Source: Pseudomonas oligotrophica
Lineage (GTDB): Bacteria; Pseudomonadota; Gammaproteobacteria; Pseudomonadales; Pseudomonadaceae
Assembly: GCF_021726475.1 (NCBI RefSeq)
Contig: NZ_JAKJRU010000002.1
Coordinates: forward strand, 558,001 to 622,000
Reading direction: 5' to 3'
Length of the DNA: 64,000 nucleotides
Every line of letters starts with the position of its first letter. Position 1 is the first letter of the stretch. Below are positions 34,248-42,155 of the stretch, in pieces. The notes under the pieces are model-generated. The model searched no databases and was not told the DNA's origin. It saw nothing but the letters and a program-made list of their open reading frames with translations. The position numbers and the translations under genes are program-made.

Positions 34248-36755
34248 ATGACGCAAGTCACGGTGAAAGAACTGGCCCAGGTGGTCGATACACCGGTCGA
34301 GCGCCTGCTTCAGCAGATGCGTGAGGCAGGACTGTCGCACACCAGCGCCGAGCAAGTAGTGACCGACAACGAGAAGCAGGCCCTGCTGGCTCATCTGAAG
34401 AGCAGCCACGGAGCCAAGGTGGACGAGCCGCGCAAGATCACCTTGCAGCGCAAGACCACCACCAAGCTGAAGGTGGGTGGCAGCAAGACCATCAGCGTCG
34501 AAGTGCGCAAGAAGAAGACCTTCGTCAAGCGCAGCGCCGACGAGATCGAGGCCGAGCAGCAGCGCGAACTCGAGCAGCAGCGGGCGGCCGAGGAGGCCGC
34601 GCGTGCCAAGGCCGAGGACGAGGCTCGCCAGCGCGCCGAGGAAGAGGCACGCCGCAAGGCCGAGGAGCAGGCGCGTGCCGAGGTCGAGACTCGCGCTTCG
34701 CAAGCCGTGCAGGCGCCTGCTCCGGCAGCCGCTGCGCCCGAATCTGCCGCGCCGGCCGCTGCCACCGACGAGCGCAAGCGCGAAGAGGCACGCCGTCCCG
34801 AGAAGGCACGCAGCGATGATGACGACCGTCGTGATCGCAAGCATGCCCAGCATCGCCCGTCGCTCAAGTCCAAGGCGCCGCTGACGCGCACCGTACGCAG
34901 CGGCGAGGATGACAGCGATGGCTTCCGTCGTGGCGGCCGTGGGGGCAAGTCGAAGCTGAAGAAGCGCAACCAGCATGGTTTCCAGAGCCCGACCGGACCG
35001 GTGGTCCGCGAGGTTTCGATTGGCGAAGCCATCACGGTTTCCGAGCTGGCGCAGCAGATGTCGGTCAAGGCCGCCGAAGTCATCAAGTTCATGTTCAAGA
35101 TGGGCTCGCCTGCCACCATCAACCAGGTGCTGGATCAGGAAACTGCCCAGTTGGTTGCCGAAGAGCTGGGCCACAAGGTCAAGCTGGTCAGCGACAACGC
35201 GCTGGAAGATTCCCTGGCCGAGTCGCTGAAGTTCGAAGGCGAGGCCGTCTCGCGTGCGCCGGTGGTGACCGTGATGGGTCACGTCGACCACGGTAAGACC
35301 TCCCTGCTCGACTACATTCGTCGCGCCAAGGTGGCCTCCGGCGAAGCTGGTGGCATCACCCAGCACATCGGTGCCTACCACGTGGAAACCGACCGCGGCA
35401 TGGTCACCTTCCTCGATACCCCCGGTCACGCCGCATTCACCCAGATGCGTGCCCGTGGCGCCAAGGCCACCGATATCGTCATCCTTGTGGTGGCAGCGGA
35501 CGATGGCGTGATGCCGCAGACCCAGGAAGCCGTGCAGCACGCGAAAGCGGCTGGCGTGCCGATCGTGGTCGCGGTGAACAAGATGGACAAGCCGGAAGCC
35601 AACCCGGACAACATCAAGAACGGCCTGGCCGCGCTGGATGTGATTCCGGAAGAGTGGGGCGGTGACGCGCCGTTCGTCCCGGTTTCGGCCAAGGCGGGTA
35701 CCGGTATCGACGAGTTGCTCGAGGCGGTGCTGCTGCAGGCCGAGCTGCTCGAACTGACCGCAACGCCGACCGCGCCCGGTCGTGGCGTGGTGGTCGAATC
35801 CCGCCTGGACAAGGGCCGTGGCCCGGTCGCCACGGTGCTGGTGCAGGACGGTACGCTGCGTCAGGGCGACATGGTTCTGGTCGGCGTCAACTACGGTCGC
35901 GTCCGTGCCATGCTCGACGAGAACGGCAAGCCGATCAAGGAAGCCGGTCCGTCGATTCCGGTCGAGATTCTCGGCCTGGACGGCACCCCGGAAGCCGGTG
36001 ACGAGATGATGGTCGTGGCCGACGAGAAGAAGGCCCGCGAAGTCGCTCTGTTCCGCCAGGGCAAGTTCCGCGAGGTCAAGCTGGCTCGTGCCCACGCCGG
36101 CAAGCTGGAAAACATCTTCGAGAGCATGGGCCAGGAAGAGAAGAAGACCCTCAACATCGTCCTCAAGGCCGATGTGCGTGGTTCTCTGGAAGCCCTGCAA
36201 GGCTCGCTCAGCACCCTGGGCAACGACGAAGTACAGGTGCGTGTGGTCGGTGGCGGCGTCGGTGGCATCACCGAGTCCGATGCCAACCTGGCGCTGGCTT
36301 CCAATGCCGTGCTGTTCGGCTTCAACGTCCGTGCCGACGCCGGTGCGCGCAAGATCGTCGAGTCCGAAGGCCTCGACATGCGCTACTACAACGTCATCTA
36401 CGACATCATCGAAGACGTCAAGAAAGCGCTCACCGGTATGCTGGGCAGCGACGTTCGCGAGAACATCCTGGGTATCGCCGAGGTCCGAGAGGTGTTCCGT
36501 TCGCCGAAGTTCGGCGCGGTGGCGGGCTGCATGGTCATCGAGGGCAACGTCTATCGCAATCGCCCGATCCGCGTGCTGCGCGACGACGTGGTGATCTTCG
36601 AAGGCGAACTCGAGTCGCTGCGTCGCTTCAAGGACGACGTTGCCGAGGTCCGTGCCGGCATGGAATGCGGTATCGGCGTGAAGAGCTACAACGACGTGAA
36701 GGCTGGCGACAAGATCGAAGTGTTCGAGAAGGTCGAAGTCGCGCGTTCGCTCTGA
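34248..36755 (+). CDS. infB: Translation initiation factor IF-2
   Basis: An 835-residue GTPase that places fMet-tRNA on the 30S subunit. A highly charged Ala/Glu/Arg-rich low-complexity linker (about residues 95-240) separates the N-terminal domain from the G domain, with GHVDHGKT (G1), DTPGHAAF (G3) and NKMDKP (G4), followed by the C-terminal fMet-tRNA-binding domains. Internal starts giving a shorter IF-2 form, as in E. coli, are possible but not tested. Confidence 0.99.
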   Translation: MTQVTVKELAQVVDTPVERLLQQMREAGLSHTSAEQVVTDNEKQALLAHLKSSHGAKVDEPRKITLQRKTTTKLKVGGSKTISVEVRKKKTFVKRSADEIEAEQQRELEQQRAAEEAARAKAEDEARQRAEEEARRKAEEQARAEVETRASQAVQAPAPAAAAPESAAPAAATDERKREEARRPEKARSDDDDRRDRKHAQHRPSLKSKAPLTRTVRSGEDDSDGFRRGGRGGKSKLKKRNQHGFQSPTGPVVREVSIGEAITVSELAQQMSVKAAEVIKFMFKMGSPATINQVLDQETAQLVAEELGHKVKLVSDNALEDSLAESLKFEGEAVSRAPVVTVMGHVDHGKTSLLDYIRRAKVASGEAGGITQHIGAYHVETDRGMVTFLDTPGHAAFTQMRARGAKATDIVILVVAADDGVMPQTQEAVQHAKAAGVPIVVAVNKMDKPEANPDNIKNGLAALDVIPEEWGGDAPFVPVSAKAGTGIDELLEAVLLQAELLELTATPTAPGRGVVVESRLDKGRGPVATVLVQDGTLRQGDMVLVGVNYGRVRAMLDENGKPIKEAGPSIPVEILGLDGTPEAGDEMMVVADEKKAREVALFRQGKFREVKLARAHAGKLENIFESMGQEEKKTLNIVLKADVRGSLEALQGSLSTLGNDEVQVRVVGGGVGGITESDANLALASNAVLFGFNVRADAGARKIVESEGLDMRYYNVIYDIIEDVKKALTGMLGSDVRENILGIAEVREVFRSPKFGAVAGCMVIEGNVYRNRPIRVLRDDVVIFEGELESLRRFKDDVAEVRAGMECGIGVKSYNDVKAGDKIEVFEKVEVARSL

Positions 36756-36762
36756 CGGGCAG

Positions 36763-36876
36763 TTGCAAGTCTCAAGCGGCAAGCTTCAGGAGGTGGCCTG
36801 GCCCACCGATTGGGCTTGCCGTTTGGCTTTTGGGTATTTTTCAGCTTCAAGCGCAGCGCTTGGAGCTCGAGGCAGC
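36763..36876. repeat. Degenerate AAGC hairpin repeat, copy 2
   Basis: The infB-rbfA gap contains CAAGCGGCAAGC on the left and GCTTGCCGTTTG on the right around an inner GGTGGCC/TGGCCCACC stem, then a T-rich stretch, then more AGCTTCAAGCGC-type sequence. It has the same motif style as the repeats at 19014 and 38583. Confidence 0.6.
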
Positions 36877-36881
36877 TTGTT

Positions 36882-37271
36882 ATGGCCAAAGACTACAGCC
36901 GGACCCAGCGTATCGGCGACCAGATGCAGCGCGAACTGGCGCTGCTGATCCAGCGCGAGATCAAGGATCCGCGCCTCGGCCTGGTGACCATCACCGGCGT
37001 CGATGTGACGCGCGACCTGTCCCACGCCAAGGTGTACATCACCGTGATGGGCAAGGACGACGACGAGCAGGCGATCGCCACCCACCTGCAGATCCTCGGC
37101 GAGGCGTCCGGCTTCCTGCGGGCGCAGCTGGGCAAGGCGATGAAGGTGCGCACCATCCCGCAGCTGCATTTCCTCTACGATGCGAGCATTCGCCGCGGCG
37201 TCGAGCTGTCGTCGCTGATCGAGCGCGCAGTGGCCGAGGACCGCAAGCACGGCGAAGGCCGCGAGGAGTAA
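36882..37271 (+). CDS. rbfA: Ribosome-binding factor A
   Basis: A 129-residue 30S maturation and cold-adaptation factor of KH-like fold. It starts [20 protein letters not shown] and contains [24 protein letters not shown]. The start is set by family homology; upstream in-frame codons lie in the repeat region. It is two bases ahead of truB. Confidence 0.97.
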   Translation: MAKDYSRTQRIGDQMQRELALLIQREIKDPRLGLVTITGVDVTRDLSHAKVYITVMGKDDDEQAIATHLQILGEASGFLRAQLGKAMKVRTIPQLHFLYDASIRRGVELSSLIERAVAEDRKHGEGREE

Positions 37272-37273
37272 GC

Positions 37274-38191
37274 GTGGCCCAGGTCAAACGCATCCGCCGT
37301 TCGGTGAGCGGCATCATCCTGCTCGACAAGCCCCGCGGTTTCACCTCCAACGCTGCGCTGCAGAAGGTGCGCTGGCTGCTCAATGCCGAGAAGGCCGGGC
37401 ACACCGGCAGCCTCGATCCGCTGGCGACCGGCGTGTTGCCGCTGTGCTTCGGCGAGGCGACCAAGTTCTCGCAGTACCTGCTCGACGCCGACAAGGCCTA
37501 CGAGACGGTGATGCAGCTGGGCGTCACCACCAGCACCGCCGATGCCGAGGGCGAGGTGCTCGAACGCCGCCCGGTGGCCGTGACCGCCGAGCAGATCGAG
37601 GCAGCCTTGCCGCAGTTTCGCGGCGCCATCCAGCAGGTGCCGCCGATGCACTCGGCGCTCAAGCGCGACGGGCAGCCGCTGTACAAGCTGGCGCGTGCCG
37701 GAGAAGTAGTGGAGCGCGAGCCGCGTTCTGTTACCATTACGCGCCTCGAATTGCTCGAGCTGGCCGGCGATCGCGCCAGGCTCGCGGTTTCCTGCAGCAA
37801 GGGCACCTATATCCGCACGCTGGTCGAGGACCTCGGTCGTGTGCTGGGCTGCGGTGCCCACGTCGCGGAATTGCGGCGTACCCAGGCCGGGCCCTTCGAA
37901 CTGGCGGAGACGGTAAGTCTCGAGATGCTGGAGAAGGCGCACGCCGAGGGTGGCAACGAGGCGTTGGATCGCTTCCTCAAGCCGGCCGATTACGGCCTGC
38001 AGGACTGGCCGCTGGTGAGCTTTTCCGAGCACAGCGCCTACTACTGGCTGCACGGGCAACCGGTGCGCGCACCCGAGGCGCCGAATGCCGGCATGGTCCG
38101 GGTGCAGGACCACAACGGGCGCTTCATCGGTATCGGTGAAGTGGCCGACGACGGGCGCATCGCGCCGCGTCGACTGATTCGGTCGGAATGA
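37274..38191 (+). CDS. truB: tRNA pseudouridine-55 synthase
   Basis: A 305-residue enzyme that makes pseudouridine 55 in the T-loop of tRNAs. Catalytic Asp is in [28 protein letters not shown] is conserved in the C-terminal half. The GTG start at 37274 follows AGGAG that overlaps the rbfA end, so the genes are coupled. A PUA-like C-terminal domain is present. Confidence 0.97.
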   Translation: MAQVKRIRRSVSGIILLDKPRGFTSNAALQKVRWLLNAEKAGHTGSLDPLATGVLPLCFGEATKFSQYLLDADKAYETVMQLGVTTSTADAEGEVLERRPVAVTAEQIEAALPQFRGAIQQVPPMHSALKRDGQPLYKLARAGEVVEREPRSVTITRLELLELAGDRARLAVSCSKGTYIRTLVEDLGRVLGCGAHVAELRRTQAGPFELAETVSLEMLEKAHAEGGNEALDRFLKPADYGLQDWPLVSFSEHSAYYWLHGQPVRAPEAPNAGMVRVQDHNGRFIGIGEVADDGRIAPRRLIRSE

Positions 38192-38197
38192 CCGGTG

Positions 38198-38217
38198 CGC
38201 CCCCGGATCCGGGGGCG
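38198..38217 (+). terminator. GC palindrome after truB
   Basis: CGCCCCCGG-AT-CCGGGGGCG is a perfect 9-bp stem starting six bases after the truB stop. It lacks a T-run, so it may be a processing site or weak terminator before rpsO. Confidence 0.5.
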
Positions 38218-38303
38218 TGGGAGGGTGGCTGTCAGCAGGCACGGTCATGCCTCTTTTACTCACACGGGATGAACTCCCGGCCTGTTCACTCAAGGAGCCC
38301 ATC

Positions 38304-38573
38304 ATGGCACTGAGCGTTGAAGAAAAAGCCCAGATCGTTAACGAGTACAAGCAAGCTGAAGGCGATACCGGTTCTCCGGAAGTGCAGGTTGCCCTGCTGA
38401 CCGCCAACATCAACAAGCTGCAGGACCACTTCAAGGCCAACGGCAAGGACCACCACTCGCGTCGTGGCCTGATCCGCATGGTCAACCAGCGCCGCAAGCT
38501 GCTGGATTACCTGAAGGGCAAGGACACCACTCGTTACAGCAGCCTGATCGGCCGCCTGGGTCTGCGTCGCTAA
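38304..38573 (+). CDS. rpsO: 30S ribosomal protein S15
   Basis: An 89-residue 16S rRNA-binding protein, full length for the family, with [12 protein letters not shown] and [29 protein letters not shown] precedes the ATG. It lies ahead of pnp as in E. coli. Confidence 0.98.
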   Translation: MALSVEEKAQIVNEYKQAEGDTGSPEVQVALLTANINKLQDHFKANGKDHHSRRGLIRMVNQRRKLLDYLKGKDTTRYSSLIGRLGLRR

Positions 38574-38582
38574 GACGCAACC

Positions 38583-38666
38583 GAGCTGGAAGCCAGAAGC
38601 TGGAAGCTCGAAGTTGAAAGCCAGGGTGCAACCCGGCTTCCGGCTTCGGGCTTCCAGCTTTTAGCT
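38583..38666. repeat. Degenerate AGCTGGAAGC hairpin repeat, copy 3
   Basis: GAAGCTGGAAGCTCGAAG on the left pairs with CTTCGGGCTTCCAGCTT on the right around GGGTGCAACCC. It fills the rpsO-pnp gap and is close to the copy at 19014. In E. coli this gap carries the rpsO terminator and RNase III/E sites, and this hairpin may play such a part. Confidence 0.7.
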
Positions 38667-38743
38667 ATCCATGGGGAATGGATCGGGTCCGACTCCCGCC
38701 ATTCCGCAGATTTCCCAAAGGCAACAAAGAGAAGGAAAACACC

Positions 38744-40852
38744 GTGAATCCGGTAATCAAGAAATTTCAGTTCGGTCAGTCGACCGTAACCCTGGAGACT
38801 GGCCGCATCGCCCGCCAGGCGACCGGTGCCGTGCTGGTCTCGGTCGATGACGACGTCAGCGTGCTGGTCACCGTGGTCGGCGCCAAGAGCGCCGACCCGA
38901 GCAAGGGCTTCTTCCCGCTCTCGGTGCACTACCAGGAGAAGACCTACGCGGCCGGCAAGATCCCCGGCGGCTTCTTCAAGCGTGAAGGGCGCCCTTCGGA
39001 AAAGGAAACCCTGACCTCGCGCCTGATCGATCGCCCGATCCGCCCACTGTTCCCCGAAGGCTTCATGAATGAAGTCCAGGTCGTCTGCACCGTCGTCTCG
39101 ACCAGCAAGAAGACCGATCCGGACATCGCCTCGATGATCGGCACCTCCGCTGCCCTGGCGATCTCCGGGATTCCCTTCGACGGCCCCATCGGCGCCGCCC
39201 GCGTGGCGTTCCACGAGAGCACCGGCTATCTGCTGAACCCGACCTACGAGCAGCTCAAGGCCTCCAGCCTCGACATGGTCGTGGCCGGTACCGAAGACGC
39301 CGTGCTGATGGTCGAGTCCGAGGCCCAGGAGCTGACCGAGGACCAGATGCTCGGCGCCGTGCTGTTCGCCCACCAGGAGTTCCAGGCCGTCATCCAGGCC
39401 GTCAAGGAATTCGCCGCCGAGGCCGGCAAGCCGAAGTGGGAGTGGAGCGCACCGGTGGAGAACACCGCGCTGCTGTCGGCGATCAAGGCCGAGTTCGGCG
39501 CCGCGATCTCCGAGGCTTACACCATCACCATCAAGCAGCAGCGCTACGGCCGTCTGGACGAGCTGCGCAACCAGGTGATCGCCCGCTTCGCCAGCGAGGA
39601 AGAAGGCCAGCCGGGCGTCGGCGAGGTCAAGGAGGCCTTCGGCCTGCTGGAATACCGCACCGTGCGCGAGAACATCGTCAACGGCAAGCCGCGCATCGAC
39701 GGCCGCGACACCCGTACCGTGCGCCCGCTGAAGGTCGAGGTCGGCGTACTGCCCAAGACCCACGGCTCGGCCCTGTTCACCCGCGGCGAAACCCAGGCCC
39801 TGGTCGTCGCGACCCTGGGCACCGCGCGCGATGCGCAGCTGCTGGACACGCTGGAAGGCGAGAAGAAGGACGCCTTCATGCTGCACTACAACTTCCCGCC
39901 GTTCTCGGTCGGTGAGTGTGGCCGCATGGGCAGCGCTGGCCGTCGCGAGATTGGCCACGGCCGCCTGGCCCGTCGTGGCGTCGCTGCCATGCTGCCGTCG
40001 GCCGACCAGTTCCCCTACACCATCCGCGTGGTGTCGGAGATCACCGAATCCAACGGTTCGTCCTCCATGGCCTCGGTCTGCGGTGCCTCGCTGGCGCTGA
40101 TGGATGCCGGTGTGCCGATGAAGGCACCGGTCGCCGGTATCGCCATGGGCCTGGTCAAGGAAGGCGAGAAGTTCGCCGTACTGACCGACATCCTCGGTGA
40201 CGAGGACCACCTGGGCGACATGGACTTCAAGGTCGCCGGTACCGCCAACGGCGTGACCGCGCTGCAGATGGACATCAAGATCCAGGGCATCACCGAAGAG
40301 ATCATGGAAATCGCCCTGGGCCAGGCCCTGGAAGCGCGCCTGAACATCCTCGGTCAGATGAACCAGGTCATCGCCCAGTCGCGCAGCGAACTGTCGGCCA
40401 ACGCGCCGACCATGCTGGCGATGAAGATCGACCAGGACAAGATCCGCGACGTGATCGGCAAGGGCGGCGCCACCATCCGCGCCATCTGCGAGGAGACCAA
40501 GGCTTCGATCGACATCGAGGACGACGGCTCGATCAAGATCTTCGGCGAGACCAAGGAAGCGGCCGAGGCGGCCAAGCAGCGCGTGCTGGGCATCACTGCC
40601 GAGGCCGAGGTCGGCAAGATCTACGTCGGCCGCGTCGAGCGCATCGTCGACTTCGGTGCCTTCGTCAACATCCTGCCGGGCAAGGATGGCCTGGTGCACA
40701 TCTCGCAGATCAGCGACCAGCGCATCGAGAAGGTCACCGACGTGCTCAAGGAAGGCGAGGAAGTGAAGGTACTGGTACTGGACGTGGATAACCGCGGCCG
40801 TATCAAGCTCTCCATCAAGGATGTCGCCGCGGCGGAAGCCTCCGGCGTCTGA
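38744..40852 (+). CDS. pnp: Polynucleotide phosphorylase
   Basis: A 702-residue 3'-5' exoribonuclease. Two RNase PH domains (about residues 10-220 and 320-545) flank an alpha-helical linker; then KH (about 555-615, with [15 protein letters not shown]) and S1 (about 620-695). The GTG start 38744 follows GAAGGA. It degrades mRNA within the degradosome. Confidence 0.99.
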   Translation: MNPVIKKFQFGQSTVTLETGRIARQATGAVLVSVDDDVSVLVTVVGAKSADPSKGFFPLSVHYQEKTYAAGKIPGGFFKREGRPSEKETLTSRLIDRPIRPLFPEGFMNEVQVVCTVVSTSKKTDPDIASMIGTSAALAISGIPFDGPIGAARVAFHESTGYLLNPTYEQLKASSLDMVVAGTEDAVLMVESEAQELTEDQMLGAVLFAHQEFQAVIQAVKEFAAEAGKPKWEWSAPVENTALLSAIKAEFGAAISEAYTITIKQQRYGRLDELRNQVIARFASEEEGQPGVGEVKEAFGLLEYRTVRENIVNGKPRIDGRDTRTVRPLKVEVGVLPKTHGSALFTRGETQALVVATLGTARDAQLLDTLEGEKKDAFMLHYNFPPFSVGECGRMGSAGRREIGHGRLARRGVAAMLPSADQFPYTIRVVSEITESNGSSSMASVCGASLALMDAGVPMKAPVAGIAMGLVKEGEKFAVLTDILGDEDHLGDMDFKVAGTANGVTALQMDIKIQGITEEIMEIALGQALEARLNILGQMNQVIAQSRSELSANAPTMLAMKIDQDKIRDVIGKGGATIRAICEETKASIDIEDDGSIKIFGETKEAAEAAKQRVLGITAEAEVGKIYVGRVERIVDFGAFVNILPGKDGLVHISQISDQRIEKVTDVLKEGEEVKVLVLDVDNRGRIKLSIKDVAAAEASGV

Positions 40853-40871
40853 TGCGACAGCTGTGTTGAAG

Positions 40872-40895
40872 AAAGGGCCTGCGGGCCCTTTTTTC
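40872..40895 (+). terminator. Terminator of pnp
   Basis: AAAGGGCC-TGCG-GGCCCTTT with a following T-run, 20 bases after the pnp stop. Confidence 0.92.
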
Positions 40896-40916
40896 ATGCC
40901 TGGTCGTTGCCGTGTC

Positions 40917-40964
40917 GCTTGCAGATTGCACGCCCGTTGCGGCCGCTGATTGCACTCTGCAAGC
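40917..40964. repeat. GCTTGCAG inverted repeat, copy 4 of the hairpin family
   Basis: GCTTGCAGATTGCA and TGCACTCTGCAAGC pair at 13 of 14 positions around a 20-base GC-rich loop. The motif recalls the AAGC/GCTT hairpins at 19014, 36763, 38583 and 57264. Confidence 0.6.
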
Positions 40965-40979
40965 TACCGCTAGCTGCGG

Positions 40980-41022
40980 TATTTTTTTAACTATTTGATT
41001 TATAAGGATTATATTTTTTTAG
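40980..41022 (+). promoter_or_regulatory. AT-rich segment upstream of the BON-domain gene
   Basis: A stretch of about 40 bases composed mostly of A and T (two T7 runs, ATTTATAAGGATTATAT) stands out from the 65% GC background and lies about 90 bases before the BON gene. It probably holds the promoter, or a binding site for MvaT-type silencers. No single -10/-35 pair can be fixed by eye. Confidence 0.5.
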
Positions 41023-41110
41023 GAAACCTGTCGTATGGCTTGCGACTCTGATTAAGAGTACCGAGGCCGGAGCACAAGTCTCGGAAACCACGAGAACAGG
41101 AGTGACAGCT

Positions 41111-41500
41111 ATGAAAATCCAGACTCTTACTGCCGCCGCCGTTACCGCCGCTCTGAGCCTGTCGGGTGCCAGTCTGGCACTGGCCGACAGCACGCCTGCA
41201 ATCGACAACAGCCAGGCGACGATGCTGGCCGCCACCGATGCATCCCGCGAGGCAGGCCAGGCAGTGGATAACGCCGGCGATGCCGTCTCCGATGGCTGGA
41301 TCACCACCAAGGTGAAGTCGGTGCTGCTGGTGGAAGATGCTACCCCGGGCATGCAGATCGAAGTGGAAACCAAGGATGGCGTGGTTTCGTTGTCCGGAAC
41401 CGTGGCCAACGAAGCCGAGAAGGAAGCGGCGATCAGCAAGGCCAAGGGCGTCAAGGGCGTCCGCGAGGTGGCTGCCGACGGCCTGAAGGCTGCCGAATAA
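41111..41500 (+). CDS. Periplasmic BON-domain protein (OsmY-like)
   Basis: A 129-residue secreted protein: signal peptide to about residue 26 (LSLSGASLALA-DS), a short Ala/Asp-rich linker, and one BON domain (about residues 60-125, with ITTKVKSVLLVEDA and GVVSLSGTVANEAEKEAA). Single-BON proteins such as OsmY/DolP bind phospholipid or stabilise the envelope. Start ATG 41111 has CAGGAG upstream. The AT-rich upstream region and OsmY likeness suggest stress control, which is inference. Confidence 0.88.
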   Translation: MKIQTLTAAAVTAALSLSGASLALADSTPAIDNSQATMLAATDASREAGQAVDNAGDAVSDGWITTKVKSVLLVEDATPGMQIEVETKDGVVSLSGTVANEAEKEAAISKAKGVKGVREVAADGLKAAE

Positions 41501-41518
41501 ACGCCTCCCGCTCGTACG

Positions 41519-41544
41519 AACCCCATCCTCGGATGGGGTTTTTT
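41519..41544. terminator. Terminator between BON gene and DUF2845 gene
   Basis: AACCCCATCC and GGATGGGGTT form a stem followed by TTTT; it separates the convergent genes. Confidence 0.9.
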
Positions 41545-41548
41545 GCGC

Positions 41549-41851
41549 TCAGCGGCCGCGTTGGCTGTCGATCGCGCGCAGGCGATTGCCCTCGAAGCGC
41601 AGGTAGTGGTACATGCCATGGTTCGGTCCGTAGACCCATTCCTCCACCGCGACCTCGTGGCGAAAACCGTAGTCGTCGACGATCTCCCGGTAGCCGACTG
41701 TCGTGCGCTGCCGCGGCTCGCCGCATTTGTCCACCACCTCCATGCTGGGTGCATCGAGGCTGACCAGACGGCTGCCGCAACGGTAGGTCGAGCTGGCCTC
41801 GGCGGCGCCGCCGAGGAGCAGGCCCAGCAGCAGCCATGGCATTCGGTTCAT
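41549..41851 (-). CDS. DUF2845 secreted protein, paralogue 2
   Basis: A 100-residue protein with signal peptide (MNRMPWLLLGLLLGGAAEA) and a mature part with CGSRLVSLDAPSMEVVDKCGEP then EEWVYGPNHGMYHYLRFEGNRL. The two Cys could form a disulfide. It is a tandem duplicate of the gene immediately upstream (gap 7 bases), sharing CGS-LVS, KCG-P-QR and EEWVYGP-G-MY-L-FE-NRL positions. DUF2845 proteins have no known function; a periplasmic location is likely. Confidence 0.82.
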   Translation of the reverse strand: MNRMPWLLLGLLLGGAAEASSTYRCGSRLVSLDAPSMEVVDKCGEPRQRTTVGYREIVDDYGFRHEVAVEEWVYGPNHGMYHYLRFEGNRLRAIDSQRGR

Positions 41852-41858
41852 GGGGTCC

Positions 41859-42155
41859 TCATCGAGCGCGGCGGGTTTCCACGCGCACCAGCCGGTTGGC
41901 TTCGAAGGTCAGGATGCTGAGCATGCCATTGCTCGGTCCGTACACCCATTCCTCGATGAGGAATTCGCGGCGCTGCCCCGGCCCCAGCGTATAGCCCAGC
42001 GGTTCGCGCTGCGCTGGCGCGCCGCATTTGCGTTCGACCTCGAAGGTGCGCTCGCCGCTGCTGACCAACTGGCTGCCACAGCGGAAGGTATCGGCGCTGG
42101 CTAGCAGCGGGCTCATGGCGAGCGGCAGCAGCAGCGCCCAGGCGGATGCATTCAT
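41859..42155 (-). CDS. DUF2845 secreted protein, paralogue 1
   Basis: A 98-residue protein with a signal peptide of about 20 residues (LLLPLAMSPLLASA) and DUF2845 core CGSQLVSSGERTFEVERKCGAP ending EEWVYGPSNGMLSILTFEANRL. Its ATG shares one base with the stop of the upstream DUF748 gene (TGATG), so translation is probably coupled. Its neighbour is a diverged copy. Function unknown. Confidence 0.82.
   Translation of the reverse strand: MNASAWALLLPLAMSPLLASADTFRCGSQLVSSGERTFEVERKCGAPAQREPLGYTLGPGQRREFLIEEWVYGPSNGMLSILTFEANRLVRVETRRAR

Noticed and set aside
34530-34830. Repetitive Ala/Glu/Arg codons in infB
   Set aside because: The low-complexity linker is a normal part of gammaproteobacterial IF-2, not an insertion.
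33897-36782. Minus-strand ORF of 961 residues opposite infB
   Set aside because: Composition follows the third-codon-position GC bias of infB; no recognisable motifs.
38570-40897. Minus-strand ORF opposite pnp (775 residues)
   Set aside because: Shadow of pnp; repetitive Gly/Leu/Val/Asp composition, no ribosome-binding site.
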